From: Jaltomata sinuosa
Taxonomy: Eukaryota > Streptophyta > Magnoliopsida > Solanales > Solanaceae
Direction: 5' to 3'
NCBI GenBank assembly: GCA_003996215.1
Contig: QJPP01000863.1
Coordinates: 246,001 to 310,000 of the forward strand
Length of the DNA stretch: 64,000 bases
Within the stretch, counting starts at the first letter, position 1. Every line of letters begins with the position of its first letter. Shown here piece by piece: positions 12,086-23,114 of this stretch. Under the pieces are notes generated by a model. The model saw nothing but the letters and a program-made list of their open reading frames with translations. It did not search any database and was not told the DNA's origin. Both the position numbers and the translations under genes were made by a program.

Positions 12086-12720
12086 GCTTTCTTGAAAAAG
12101 TATGTACCATACAGCTTGAGGGAGCGGTTGATGGATGAGTTCTCTAGGTTAGAGTAGGGCTCCATGTTTGCTTTAGAGTATGTTTCCATGAGTTGGCTAG
12201 GCATACCACTATGATTTTGCCCACCGAGCATGAGTGGGTGTACTACTTTGTTCGAGGTTTGACTTTATAGCTCTAATAGGCTACAGAGGGTATGGTAGCA
12301 TCAGGCCAGTCCTTCGTGGAAGCAGTAGACCATGATTGCACTATTGAGGGCATACTTCATGAGGCCCAAGGGGCAGTGATAAGAGGCCCTGCCATTAGGG
12401 CAGTTATAGTGGTTCACAAATACATGGTAGAGGCTACTTTGGTAGGGGTCAGCATCAACAGTATTTCCAGCTGAGCCGGCCTATTATGGTGGCATTACAG
12501 ACTACTGAGGGGCAGAGTAGTCAGGGTTTGATTCAGTCTTTGCAAGGTTCTCATTCTAGGTCCACAGGTCATGGTAGTCATTCTGATTTAGCAGAGTTTT
12601 CACACTAGGGTATAGCTGGTTGGGGTTGTTATGAGTGTGGTGAGTTAGGCCACATTGCTAGGGAGAGTCCTTTGGTGCAGCACCATAGGTGGCAGGATCA
12701 GCCAGTACAAACCCCAAGGC
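12086..12720 (+). pseudogene. Element D gag, C-terminal half with zinc knuckle
   Basis: The gag reading frame resumes after element B with FLKKYVPYSLRERLMDEFSR at 12090-12150, the well-conserved second capsid block of gypsy gags. A zinc knuckle follows at 12627-12668, reading CYECGELGHIARES: the last Cys of the CCHC box is Ser. Stops and shifts interrupt the frame (for example TAG near 12268). Confidence 0.8.
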
Positions 12721-12841
12721 TCCAGCACCACCATCTATAGGTAGTGCACAGGGTAGTAGGGGTGGTCCCTAAGGTACTTGAGGTGGTCCTTAGTCTGGTA
12801 GATCAGGTGGTTATTATGGTCAAACCCATATATATGCATTT

Positions 12842-13290
12842 TTGTACCATCCAGAGGTTAAGACTTCAGATGCTATCATCACAAGTACGATCTCCATTTG
12901 TCATTATTCAGCTTTTGCTTTATTTGATCTGGGGTCTACATTTTCCTATATGTCTGCTTATTATGCTACTCGTTTAGAGCGTACTTGTGAGTTATTACAT
13001 GTGCCTTTGCATGTAGCTACCCCAATAGGAGATTCCTTAGTAGTGGATCATGTATATCGGGCTTGTGTGGTGACTATCCTAAGGTATGACACATGGGTAG
13101 ATATAATTGTTCTAGACATGGTTGATTTCGATGTGATTTTAGGCATGGATTGGTTGTCTCCCTACTATGTTGTCTTGGATTGCTTCGCCAAGACCATATG
13201 AATGTTTGGCATCCTTCATATAGTGTGGAAGGGTGCAATAGCCACATGCCGAAGGGAGTTATATCTTTCCTGAGCGCCCATCCATTAGTT
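12842..13290 (+). pseudogene. Element D aspartic protease
   Basis: Protease domain of element D. YHPEVKTSDAIITSTISI leads to the active-site box FALFDLGSTFSYMSAYYATR at about 12915-12975; the usual sequence is FDPGST or FDSGST, and the catalytic Asp is kept. The downstream half ends with the conserved FDVILGMDWLSPYYVVLDCF before the frame is lost near 13200. Open for 119 codons. Confidence 0.8.
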
Positions 13291-14848
13291 GGGAAGGGGT
13301 GCTTGGCCTATCTTGCTTATATCCATAATACTAGTGCCACCACACCTTCACTTGAGTCAGTTTTTATGGTTTGTGTGTATTCAAATGTGTTTTTTTCTGA
13401 TCTATCGGGTCTTTCTCCTGATCGTGATATTGACTTTGCCATCAATGTTGAGTCAGGCACTCAGCCCATTTATATTCTGTTATATCAGATGGCACCAGCT
13501 GAGTTTAGGGAGCTTAATAATCAGCTCCAGGATCTATTGAGTAGAGGGTTCATTAGGCTTAGTGTGTCTCAGTGGGGTGCGTCGGTTATTTTTGTAAATA
13601 AAAAGGATGGGTCTATGCGTATGTGTATTAACTACAGGCAGTTGAATAAGGTGAAAGTTAAGAACAAGTATTCGATGTCGCATATTGATGATCTATTTGA
13701 ACTGCTATAGGGTGCAGCAGTGTTCTCTAAGCTAGACTTGAGGTCCGGGTATCACCAGTTGAGGATTAGGGTTGCATACATCCCAAAGATTACATTTAGG
13801 ACTCGATACAACCATTATGAGTTCCTAGTCATGTCTTTTGGGTTTACTAATGCCCAGCAGCATTTATGGAGTTGATGAACCGTGTGTTCAAAGCCTACCT
13901 GGATTCCTTGGTGATTGTGGATGACATTCTGGTATACTTGAGGAGTAGAGAGGAGCATGAGCAACATTTGAGAGTTGCCCTTCAAACCTTGCAAGACCAT
14001 CACTTATATGCCAAATTCACTAAGTGTGAGTTTTGGCTTGAGTCGGTGGCATTCTTGGGGCATATGGTGATTAAAGATGGGATTATGGTGGATCCAGCGA
14101 AGATTATGGCAGTTTATGATTGGGCTAGGCTTACTTCTCCTACCGAGGTTCATAGTTTTATCAGGTTGGCAGGTTACTACATACGATTTATGGAGGGGTT
14201 TTCTTTAATAGCATATCCATTGACTAGGATGACTTAGAAAAATGTCCCTTTCCCATGGTAAAGTGAGTGTGAGGTGAGCTTTCTGAAGCTCAAGGCCTTA
14301 TTGACTTCATTCTTACTCTTCCAGTCAAGGGTTAAGGGTTTACAATGTATTGTGATGTTTTCGGCATTGGTTTAGGTTGTGTATTAATGCAGTAGGGCCA
14401 ATTTATTACTTATGCTTCCAGAGAGCTGAAGGTTTACGAGAGGAACTACCCCACTCATGACTTGGAGTTAGAAGTGGTAGTCTTCGCATTAAATATTTCG
14501 AGGCATTATTTGTATGGCATGCATTATGAGATCTTCACGGACTACCGTAGTCTTCAGTACATTGTCAGCCAGAAGGATCTAAATTTGAGGCAGCACAGGT
14601 GGTTGGAGTTGCTAAAGGACTATGAAATCTCCATTCTTTATCATCTGGACAAGGAAAATGTGGTAGCAGATGCCTTGAGCCGGAAGGCAGTGAGTATGCG
14701 TAGCTTGGCTTTCTTAGCAGCGGAGGAGAGACCTTTAGCTTTGGACATCCAGTCCTTGGCTAACAGGTTTGTTAGACTTGACATTTCTGAGCCGGGTCAT
14801 GTTCTTATTTGTGTTGAGGCTAGATCTTCCTTGTTGGAGCAGATTTGA
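13291..14848 (+). pseudogene. Element D reverse transcriptase and RNase H
   Basis: The reverse transcriptase starts with LSGLSPDRDIDFAINVESGT, then FRELNNQLQDLLSRGFIR, SQWGASVIFVNKKDGSMRM and NYRQLNKVKVKNKYSM. A TAG at 13708-13710 interrupts it. The palm continues with FSKLDLRSGYHQLRI and, in another frame, VIVDDILVYLRSREEHEQHL at about 13910-13970, keeping the Asp-Asp pair. RNase H follows with ELEVVVFALNISRHYLYGMH, FTDYRSLQYIV and VVADALSRK at 14462-14690. At least three frame changes are needed across the region. Confidence 0.85.
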
Positions 14849-14849
14849 G

Positions 14850-16260
14850 CACAACAGTTTGATAATGCAAGGTTAAGAATCATCCATGATAAGGTGTTAA
14901 GCGGTGAGGCTAGGAAGGAGACCTTAGGTTTGGAGGGTGTTTTGAGGATTGAGGGTCGTATCTGCATTCCTAGAGTTGGTGACCTGGTTAGATTGATCTT
15001 GGAGGAGGCTCATTATTCTAGGTACTCCATTTATCCCAGGGTAGCTAAGATGTATCATGACTTGAGGCAGCACTACTGGTGGTGTGGGATGAAAAGGGAT
15101 ATCAAAGATTTTGTGTCTAGGTGCTTGAATTGTCAGCAGGTGAAGTTTGAGCACCAGAGGCCAGGTGGTTTGACTAAGAGGCTACCCATTCTGGAGTGAA
15201 AGTTGGAGCGGATAGCTATGGACTTCATAGTTGGTTTTCCACGTACTTTGTGGAGATTTGATACTTTTTGGGTCATTGTGGATAAGTTGACGAATTCTGC
15301 TCACTTTTTACCGGTTCAGACTTCCTACAGTTTCGAGAGGTTGGCTCAGATCTACATCCTTGAGATTTTCTGTTTGCATGAGGTGCCAGTTTCTGTCATT
15401 TTTTATCGTGGTACTCAGTTTACTTCATGCTTTTGGAGGTATATTCAGAGAGAGAGTTGTGTACTAGAGTTGAGCTTAGCACTACTTTTCATCCGCAGAC
15501 TGATGGTCAGTTAGAGCATACTATTCAAGTTCTGGAGGATATGTTGTAGGCCTGTGTTATTGATTTTAGGGGGTCACTGGGACCAGTTCTTAGCTTTGGC
15601 AAAGTTTGCATATAATAATAGTTACTATTCCAGCATTCAAATGGCTCCGTTCAAGGCTTTGTATAGTAGGGGGTGCAGATCTCTGGTAGGTTGGTTTGAT
15701 GCCTTTGAGGTTAGGCTATGGGTTACTGACTTGCTTCGTTATTCTATGGACAGGGTCCAGGTCATTCAGGAGAGACTCCACACTACCCAGAGTAGGCGGA
15801 AGAGTTATGCTGATCGAAGGGTTTGAGACTTAGAGTTTATGGTTAGTGACTGTGTGTTCCTTTGAGTGTCTCCCTTGAAGGGCGTGATGAGGTTTGGGAG
15901 GAAGTGTAAGCTCAATCCTAGGTTCATTAGACCATTTGAGATCGTTCGTCGCATTGGAGAGGTTGCTTATGAGTTGGCCCTGCCTCCTGCTCTTTCGAGT
16001 GTTCATCCAATTTTTCATGTTTCTATGTTGCAGTTATATATTCCGGATGAGTCTTCCGTGCTCCAATGGGATTCAATCCAGATGGGTGAGTCTCTACCCT
16101 TTGAGGAGGAGCTTGTTGCTATCTTAGACAGATAGATTAGGAAGTGGAGGTCCAAGAAGATTTCGTCAGTTAAGGTTCAGTGGCGGCATCGTCCTATTGA
16201 GGAGGAAACTTGGGAGATCAACACCGACATACGGACCCGTTATCTTCACTTTTTCGAGCC
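14850..16260 (+). pseudogene. Element D integrase
   Basis: The zinc domain at 15009-15150 is intact, with HYSRYSIYPRVAKMYHDL and CLNCQQVKFEHQRPGG. The catalytic core follows (MDFIVGFPRTLWRFDTFWVI, then VDKLTNSAHFLPVQTSYSF). The second catalytic Asp box reads IFYRGTQFTS where SDRGTQFTS is usual, so that Asp is Tyr. The frame shifts again before the third acidic residue. The C-terminal half includes PFEIVRRIGEVAYELALPP and VHPIFHVSMLQLYIPDES (15930-16050), the domain after the core in chromovirus-like and related gypsy integrases. Confidence 0.85.
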
Positions 16261-16859
16261 TTCAGGTATCTATCCTTTCTTTAACTTTCGAGGATGAATG
16301 TCCTTTTAGTAGTGAATGTTGTAATGACCCTCTAGGTGATTTTCTTGATCTTCGTGCTTTTTCTGCATTTTAAGCTTTCCCACAGTAGCTACATGTAATT
16401 TATGACTTACCAAAATTGATGATTTGGTTCCCAAGCCGTTCATTTGTATTTTAAGCTTATTTCCCTATTTTATAACTCTTAAGGCTGGTAGAGTTGACTT
16501 TGGTCAATATTCGGAGAAGACGGCCTCGGATAGAAATTCTATCAGCGATGTTAGCTCTGGAATATTGACTTTGGTCTCGAGGGACATTTGGTTTGGGTCC
16601 CGAGGCTTCTGGACTCGCTTTAGGCTATTGGGTTTTGTTTTGGTAAAAGTTTATTTTTGAGCGTGGGGACCACTTTTTGTTAAAACAATCTTTGTTGGGA
16701 GTTTCGTCAATCCCATTGAGTCTGGAATGCCATTTTTGGTTGAGTAGCATAGTTCATTTGAGTTTACGGGACCCCGAATGAATCCCCAGGGTCCATCCGG
16801 TCACATTTTTAAGTTGCCAAAACGGTTGTTGGTTGGTTGCTATTGCAGCACTTGCCAAC

Positions 16860-17106
16860 CTTTACCCACGCAGAGGATCGGCTGCGTGCGCGTAGAAGGC
16901 GCTGACCTTGCCCCTCTTTTTTTCCCTTCGCCCATGCGGTGGTTTGATTGCATGTGCGCGCCTGCGGATGCGGTGGCCAGCCAGCGTGCACACAGGTTTG
17001 GCGCCTAGCCTAGCCTCCGCCTCCCTTATGCGTGCGCGTGTGCCTGGCCACATGCACGAGACTGCGTACGCAGGGCCTGGCCGTGTGCGCACAGGCTTGG
17101 CCTGGC
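16860..17106. repeat. GC-rich repeat array in element D LTR
   Basis: A strongly GC-rich island in an AT-rich LTR. It consists of degenerate units around GCGTGCGC and GGCCTGGC or GGCCAGCC, for example near 16882, 16950, 16972, 17030, 17050 and 17080-17104. Many half-sites pair with each other. The island ends directly in front of the TATA-like box. Confidence 0.6.
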
Positions 17107-17109
17107 AGC

Positions 17110-17117
17110 TTTAAATA
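17110..17117 (+). promoter_or_regulatory. TATA-like box of element D LTR
   Basis: TTTAAATA within CTTTAAATAAG, immediately downstream of the GC-rich island and about 790 bp into the LTR. It is the most promoter-like site in this LTR. Confidence 0.45.
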
Positions 17118-19035
17118 AGTCCAACTTCATTTTTATCTCCACTTTAACCAAAATCTCCTTTGTTGTGAGCTTCCAAGAGTTGGTTCTTAGGCTTGCATTC
17201 ATTCCTAACAATTCTGGTAAGTCCACCTTATTCCCTATTCCTTTTTTCATCATTTAATTCATGATTCTTTCCATTAAATTTCATAGATTTCCTTGTTTGC
17301 AAGATTCTTGATCTAGTGGACTTCAGGGCTATTTTGGGCCCTGAAATGAGTCTAATTCGCGCTCAACTTTTGGGAATGGATTTATAAACCCGTTGCAAAC
17401 ATAATTGTGAATTTTTTTTTCTGTTTTATTGCACGGGCCTTGAGGGTCATTTTCTGACCCGATTTCTGTCCTGAATTTCCATTTAATAATATGGGTGTCA
17501 TTCTTCTCGTCTTGACACCTGGATTATGTTCTTGATCATAGTGTGGCAGCTTTCTGAGGCTATTCGGAAGAAGAAGGCACATGAGTGATAGTTTGTCTTT
17601 GCAGTTTGGCCCCGAGGTTGGTTACAGTTTACTATTTCAAGACTTGGCTTAGTTAGATTTTATGTGTTATGAGTTGCATGAACGTTAGGCTAGGTTTAGG
17701 TTAGAATTAAGTTTAAATCGTGTTTCTGCTTATCTTGTCCATTTTCAGGACTGTAGAGTAGTATTACCATATTTATCCTTAGTTTAGGACGTCGTAGTCT
17801 ATTGTGGTTAGCCTAGAATCCTTAAAATGATTTAGAGAAGTTTTAGAGACAGAATAGGTGTTGTTACTTGTTCTCTTATTTTATTTCCGTTTTCACCCTT
17901 TTAAATTTGTATTAGTGTATATGTAGGCCTGAGGCCATAGCATGGACCGAATGGAGTGTCAAGTCAGTTATCTTGATTGGAGGGTGCTTTACCCTGATTG
18001 ACTGATATTCTCTGAATATGAAATCATATCTTATTACTGCATTACATGGCTATTAGTTTTGGAAATGAAAGAAATACACGATTTTTGGTTCAAACTCGGG
18101 ATTTTACTTAACCACTGGTTTTCAAAGAGAAAGGAAAGTACCACTATTATGACAGTTCGAGAGACATTTTCGGACCCTTTATCTATTTTTACTTTCTTGT
18201 TGATGAGTCCAAGATATGATTCCGAGCAGCCCGATGAGCACATATCTGGGTTTTACTTTTATGCATAGGTTGATGAGCTCGAGATTTCTTCCAGGCTCCC
18301 GGGGTACCAGATACCAGGTTTTTACTTTTCTACATTAGCCATACTCTGCATCATATCATCTCATGATGTATTTCACTGCATTATCTATGGGTACTTGGAG
18401 TGCTTTTACCTGTTTTATTATTATTGTCTTCACTGTCAGATACATAGTTCACTTTTTTATTGATAACTAGATTTAGGTAGATCCCTGTAGCTAGTTTACT
18501 TTCCTGTGGCTTATTATATATATTATCTTTCTTAGCTCGATCGACCTATGATGCCTACTGAGTACCCGTTATTTTGGTACTCATACTACACTTTACATCT
18601 TTTTTTGATGCAGCACCTAGTACAGGTCACCCTCGTTGATCCTCCTGTTGTTCGTGGCAAGCTGCTGTTCAGATTATGATGAGCTCCTTGCATTTTGGAG
18701 ACCATTACTGCTTTCCATCTACGAACCTGTTGATATTTTTGTATTTTGGATAGACAACACATGTTATATAGCTATTCCGTACTTTAGACGCTCTTGTACC
18801 GGTGACACCAAGTTCGGAGTTGATTTTGTAGATGTTTTGTCTTCTCGGCCACTTTGGGGCCGTTTTTGTATATTTATTACTGTTGGTATGTGTTTATACT
18901 GTTGGCCCCCTTCTTGTATGATTTTCTCCCGTATTTCATCATTTAAACTATTTTATTATACTTCCGCATCTTTGGGTTGGCTTGCCTATCGGGGGTTATG
19001 TAGGCGTCATTGCGGCCCAATTTCATGTCGTGACA

Positions 19036-19284
19036 CATAGCCCTAGATCTATTTTATTCATTGATTACATAAAAATCTGTTGGATTAATTGTTCATAAGT
19101 TAACTTCTTTTTATTTCTAGATTAGCTAACCACATGAATCTGTCAGTGAGTTTTTACTCTTAAATAGATAATTAGAATTAATTTAATTTAGTAAATATTT
19201 AATCGTTAAGTCCTTATGGGTACGATATTAGGACTCATAATCATATATTACTTATATGACCACGTTCAATTGTGTGTGTATTTG
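19036..19284. other. Short AT-rich spacer, possible LTR scrap
   Basis: No gene. The stretch at 19208-19276, with GTCCTTATGGGTACGATATT, resembles a phrase common near the ends of plant gypsy LTRs, so this may be a scrap of another LTR. Not provable here. Confidence 0.3.
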
Positions 19285-20844
19285 GATGTAAGAATAATCT
19301 TGTTATCAAAGGTGCTAAGGCATATGAGCCTTAGATCAGTGAATCTGCTCTGCTCCTTCTTGGGTATCAGCACCAAATTGGTGTGTGTGATAAACCTAGG
19401 CAAATCTTGCCCACAAAAGAAAGCTTTCACCATATTGACCACATCCTAATATCCCAACAACTTTGAAAAAATTGTCTTGAAAAACTATTTGTTCCACTAG
19501 AATGGTCTCCATTTAGGGCAACAATTACCTCTTTCACTTCTTCAATGCTAGGTATCATAGTAATGCCTTCATTCTGTGCTTGATATAATGGTTGAAATGT
19601 TCTGTAATATTTTGAAATCTTCAACTCTTGCATTCTCCTTGAACTGCTCTTTAAATGCATTGAAAGGCTCCTCACCTATATTTTGGATGGTCTGAATCAG
19701 GTCTCCTAAATCTGTGTGAATTTCTGAGATGTTGAATTTTCTTCTTCTCTCATTTACATAGGAGTGGAAGAACTTTTTATTTCTGTCTCCCTCCTCAAAC
19801 CAACTTATCCCTAATTTCTTCTTTCAATATTCCTCCTCAATAGGTTGGAATCTCTTTAAGTGTGCCTCTACTCTACTGAGGGCTGCCCTATTGGTTTCTG
19901 GTGGGTGAATTTCCAAGTGTGCCTCATTCACCTTGATAATATCTTCTAAGGTAGATACCTGCTAAAATATATTACCAAAGGTGGCCTTGCTCCAGTTAAC
20001 TAAAACTCTTTTCACCTTCTTTATCTTAGTCTAGAACTCTGTGAAGGGGGTTCCGACAAATTTCAATCTTTCAGTTTTCCTTCACATATTATGAAACAGA
20101 TGATGGTTGGTATAAAAGTTTAGAAACTTGAAAGATTTGATTAGTGATTCTTGCAAGGAATTACATAGAACATGTAATGGGGCATGGTCTGAGCCTTGTC
20201 TGATTAGATAGTGCACTTCACTGGTTGAAAATTCATTCATAAACTCCTGATTTCCAAAAATTCTATCCAACTAATTAAAAATGCAATCTTCTTCAATTCT
20301 CTCATTCCACCACGTGTAAGAGCTACTTGAAACTCTATGAGGGTACAATTATTGATGTATTATTCAAATTCTATTATCTCCTGCTGAGTCACAAAAAGTA
20401 CTCTCAACTTTTCAAATTCATCTAAAATTATATTAAAATATTCTCCTATTATTCATGGTGACTGGACAGAAGAAGTGTTTCCCTCCAGGTCCTCCCACAA
20501 ATCCAATTTGTCAAGGGAACTGCATCTAGCATACACTGTTGTTATCATGATCTTCTTGAGGCATCCAATGTATGTAAACTTTAGGATAATCTATTGGATA
20601 GTATCTGATACCACCTCCCTTCCAACTCATCATTCCAAAAAATTCAAATCTTTGATGAGTTATTCACAATTGCATTCTGTAACCCTAGTCTTCTTCTGTA
20701 ACTTTCCAATTCTTGAGGTCCTTGAAAAGGCTCCATAAGAGCTATGTATGAGTAGTGTTGTCTTCTAGTAAATTTTATTAGTATCTCAAAATAATTTTGC
20801 GAGTTAACAGACCTTATATTCCAAAATAATATTTTATCAATCAT
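19285..20844 (-). pseudogene. LINE ORF2: endonuclease and partial reverse transcriptase
   Basis: The endonuclease begins at 20844 with MIDKILFWNIRSVNSQNYFE and YSYIALMEPFQGPQELESYR. Its C-terminal block is MDRIFGNQEFMNEFSTSEVH and RQGSDHAPLHVLCN (20270-20140), including the catalytic Ser-Asp-His box. The reverse transcriptase N-terminus (19590-19290) reads IPSIEEVKEVIVALNGDHSS, FSRQFFQSCWD and then LPRFITHTNLVLIPKKEQSR with DLRLICLSTFDNKI. The Tyr-x-Asp-Asp box and everything after it are absent. Confidence 0.85.
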
Positions 20845-21969
20845 TGATCACTGATTGAGGTTTTGGTTGTATTACTCTTTATAGTGACCTGTAGTGGAAG
20901 AATATTGCTTGTTCTACCACTTCTTAATCCACCTTTTAAAGCACTTGTATTTCTTAGTGAAAGATATCCTTCCCTACTAACACTTTGAATGTTCACATGC
21001 ATACTCTCATCTTCCTCAGTTTCCTTGATATGTTTTTCCTGTTACAGTGTCATATTCTCCAAAACTGGAGCCTTCTTGTTAGGACAGTCTGGTACTACAA
21101 CCGGGAAGGGATTCGGATTCTCTACCTTCTTGCGAGCTACCGCCTATAAACTTACACTTGCTCTTACAATCTAAGCCATTTTTCATGTCCTATTTTCTAC
21201 CTTAATTCTATTAATGTCTTCCTCTTTTGTTTCTTAAGAGTTGACCTTTGAAGGGTCATCAGGTTATTTTTCTTTCTCATTCTCTTGGGGTCCATTATAT
21301 TGCTCTTATTTGTTGGTGTATTGTTATTAGATTCCTTTTCATGTTCTTTGTTATCAACAGTGTTTGTAGACTTCCACACCACAATTGCTTCATTACCACT
21401 TATGTATGTGCCTTTGTTTACCTTCTCCCCCTTGTCTTCTTCTAATTTTTGTGTCTTCTCCTCCTCTTTGTTACCATCTATTTATGTTGCCTTCATGTGT
21501 TATTTTTTCCATTGTCCTTATTGCTTGTTTTGTTGTTCCCTTCCATATCCTGAGGAGCAACACTTTTGGTAACATGTTGTCATTCTCATCTAAATGCTTC
21601 CTAAAAGAATTCTCCACCCACTGCTTTGCAGATTCCCTTAGTGCCTTTTTTGGTTTCTCACCTACTTTCTCGATGCTTTTGTTGTGTGTTACTTATTCCC
21701 CTGTCTCTCCCAATGTAACAAATTTGTTGAGAGTTGTCACTCCTGCTTCACTCTTCGGGGAGCTCTGGGGTTCCACTTTTGCAACTATTTGCCCCTATTG
21801 AACTTCTTACCCCTTTTGAAACCATTCTTATGCTTCTGCTCTTTAAAATTGTTATATATCTACTTTCCTTTGTCTTCTTGTTCTCCCCTATCTGTCATTT
21901 TCGATATTGTGTTTGTCTAGCTCATGATTATTTTTTGTTTGTGTCTCTAGGGTTCTACATCTTCTCCTT

Positions 21970-22815
21970 CTACTCCTTGTTTTTCTTTTCTTCTTTAAGA
22001 TATAATTTTGGATGTATCACGTAGCACTCCTTCTCATTGTGCCCCGGCAATTTGAAATTGTTACAGTACTTAGAGACATAATCATAGTTTATTTTAACCC
22101 ACTTCTCAATTATCTTTCCTATTTTTTGTTGTCTCATTCCCACATTGATCCTTATTGGAAATTCCCCTAGTAAATCCACCTCTACTTTCACCTTGACATA
22201 ACTAGATCTTGTTTTATTAAGAGTAGCTATATCTAGTTGTAGATGTTTTCCAACTGCAAAAGCCAATGAGAACACAGATTCCTTTCCAAAAATGTTTGGT
22301 AGCAGTGACGAGAAGAAGATCCATGCAATAGCCACTGTTGTTTCTTCTTCCGGATCAAAACATGGATCTCACTTTAATATACGCATTAGGTACGAGTTAA
22401 AAAGTAGGTTTAGATAGTTAACATAATCTTTTAGAATTGATGCCCTAATGAGCATGTAATTATTGCTTAGGAATTCAATATTAACTTCTCCTTTCAACCC
22501 ACATTATTTGGGAATTAATTTATGAAGTTCTTGGATATCAGGTCATCCATATGAGAATTTTCCTACCACCGCATGTTGTAGGTTTTCGTTGATTATCATT
22601 TGTACTATTTCTTCTTCATCCCAGATGACTCGTGGTTCTTGCATATAAGAAATCGATTTAAGGGGTAAAGGTTGAATCTTGGTGGATGATGATTGTAAGG
22701 TTGACACATAAGTAATATTGGCTTTGGATGTGGTTGTGATTTGGGTGGTTGAATAGCCTCCACCGGAGACTGTCCAGCGGCCAGCAAGGCCATGGACGTC
22801 GAAATTGGTAGGCAA
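21970..22815 (-). pseudogene. LINE ORF1: DUF4283 / zinc-knuckle protein
   Basis: ORF1 of the LINE. The N-terminal block includes EPRVIWDEEEIVQMIINENL and LQHAVVGKFSYG at about 22640-22550; a stop replaces the Trp that normally follows. The DUF4283 remainder is at 22335-22100 (ATLNKTRSSYVKVKVEVDLL, GEFPIRINVGMRQQKIGKII). The zinc knuckle reads YCNNFKLPGHNEKECYVIHP, with the second Cys replaced by Phe. The T-rich stretch from 21970 down to 20860 is the degraded C-terminal part of ORF1. Confidence 0.8.
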
Positions 22816-23114
22816 ATTTAGGATTTTGATAGGTTATTCTAGAGAGCGTTTCGAAAATACTAGACGAGTAATTGGTATTTAATAAAATTAGTTAAGTAGT
22901 CAATTTCTTAGAAGATATTTTAGCATTGTACACATACACCACGTGGAATATAAATTCTTTTGTTTCAGGTGTATTAAGGGAAGGGAATAAAATTTGATAT
23001 GATATATATATATATATTCCTCAAGTATGTATGTATATGTATCAATATACAAACATGAATTGATAATTACAATTATACAAAGCTTATAGTAACTCCGGGA
23101 GGGAAAGGTGGAAC
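22816..23114. other. Intergenic spacer with (TA)n
   Basis: AT-rich spacer between the LINE and the last exon of the DUF2358 gene. It contains a short (AT)n run at about 22998-23013. The polyadenylation region of the minus-strand gene should lie here. No other feature seen. Confidence 0.6.

Larger units (their letters stand above)
2251..19035 (+). mobile_element. Ty3/gypsy element D, 5'-truncated, split by element B
   Basis: Plus-strand gypsy element with gag, protease, reverse transcriptase, RNase H, integrase and a 3' LTR (16320-19035). The coding part is in two pieces, 2252-2829 and 12086 onward, because element B inserted in gag. The gag reading frame runs to Ala-Ser-Phe before the insertion and resumes with Phe-Leu-Lys-Lys-Tyr after it, matching the usual gypsy gag order. 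No copy of the 3' LTR is found upstream of 2251, so the 5' LTR has been lost. All frames carry stops or shifts. Confidence 0.85.
16320..19035 (+). repeat. 3' LTR of element D
   Basis: 2716-bp LTR, starting TGTAATGACCC at 16320 and ending GTCGTGACA at 19035. No second copy is in the window. It contains a GC-rich array at 16860-17106 and a TATA-like box at 17110. The right flank is CATAG; the left target duplication cannot be checked because the 5' LTR is missing. Confidence 0.7.
19285..22815 (-). mobile_element. LINE (L1-like non-LTR retrotransposon), 3'-truncated relic
   Basis: Minus-strand non-LTR element. ORF1 (DUF4283 plus zinc knuckle) is at 22815-21970, the apurinic endonuclease at 20844-20082 and the start of the reverse transcriptase at 19675-19290. 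The reverse transcriptase stops after its first blocks and no poly(A) tail or 3' end is present, so the 3' half is lost. This is unusual, since LINEs are typically truncated at the 5' end; a later deletion or insertion is likely. All frames contain stops or shifts. Confidence 0.85.

Noticed and set aside
16778..17114. Overlapping open frames on both strands in a GC-rich stretch
   Set aside because: They are a by-product of GC-rich repeats in the element D LTR; no conserved protein, and they lie across the U3 region and its TATA-like box.
21248..22024. Several overlapping plus-strand frames encoding Phe/Leu/Cys-rich proteins
   Set aside because: They are antisense to the degraded C-terminal part of the LINE ORF1; the T-rich strand avoids stops by composition.
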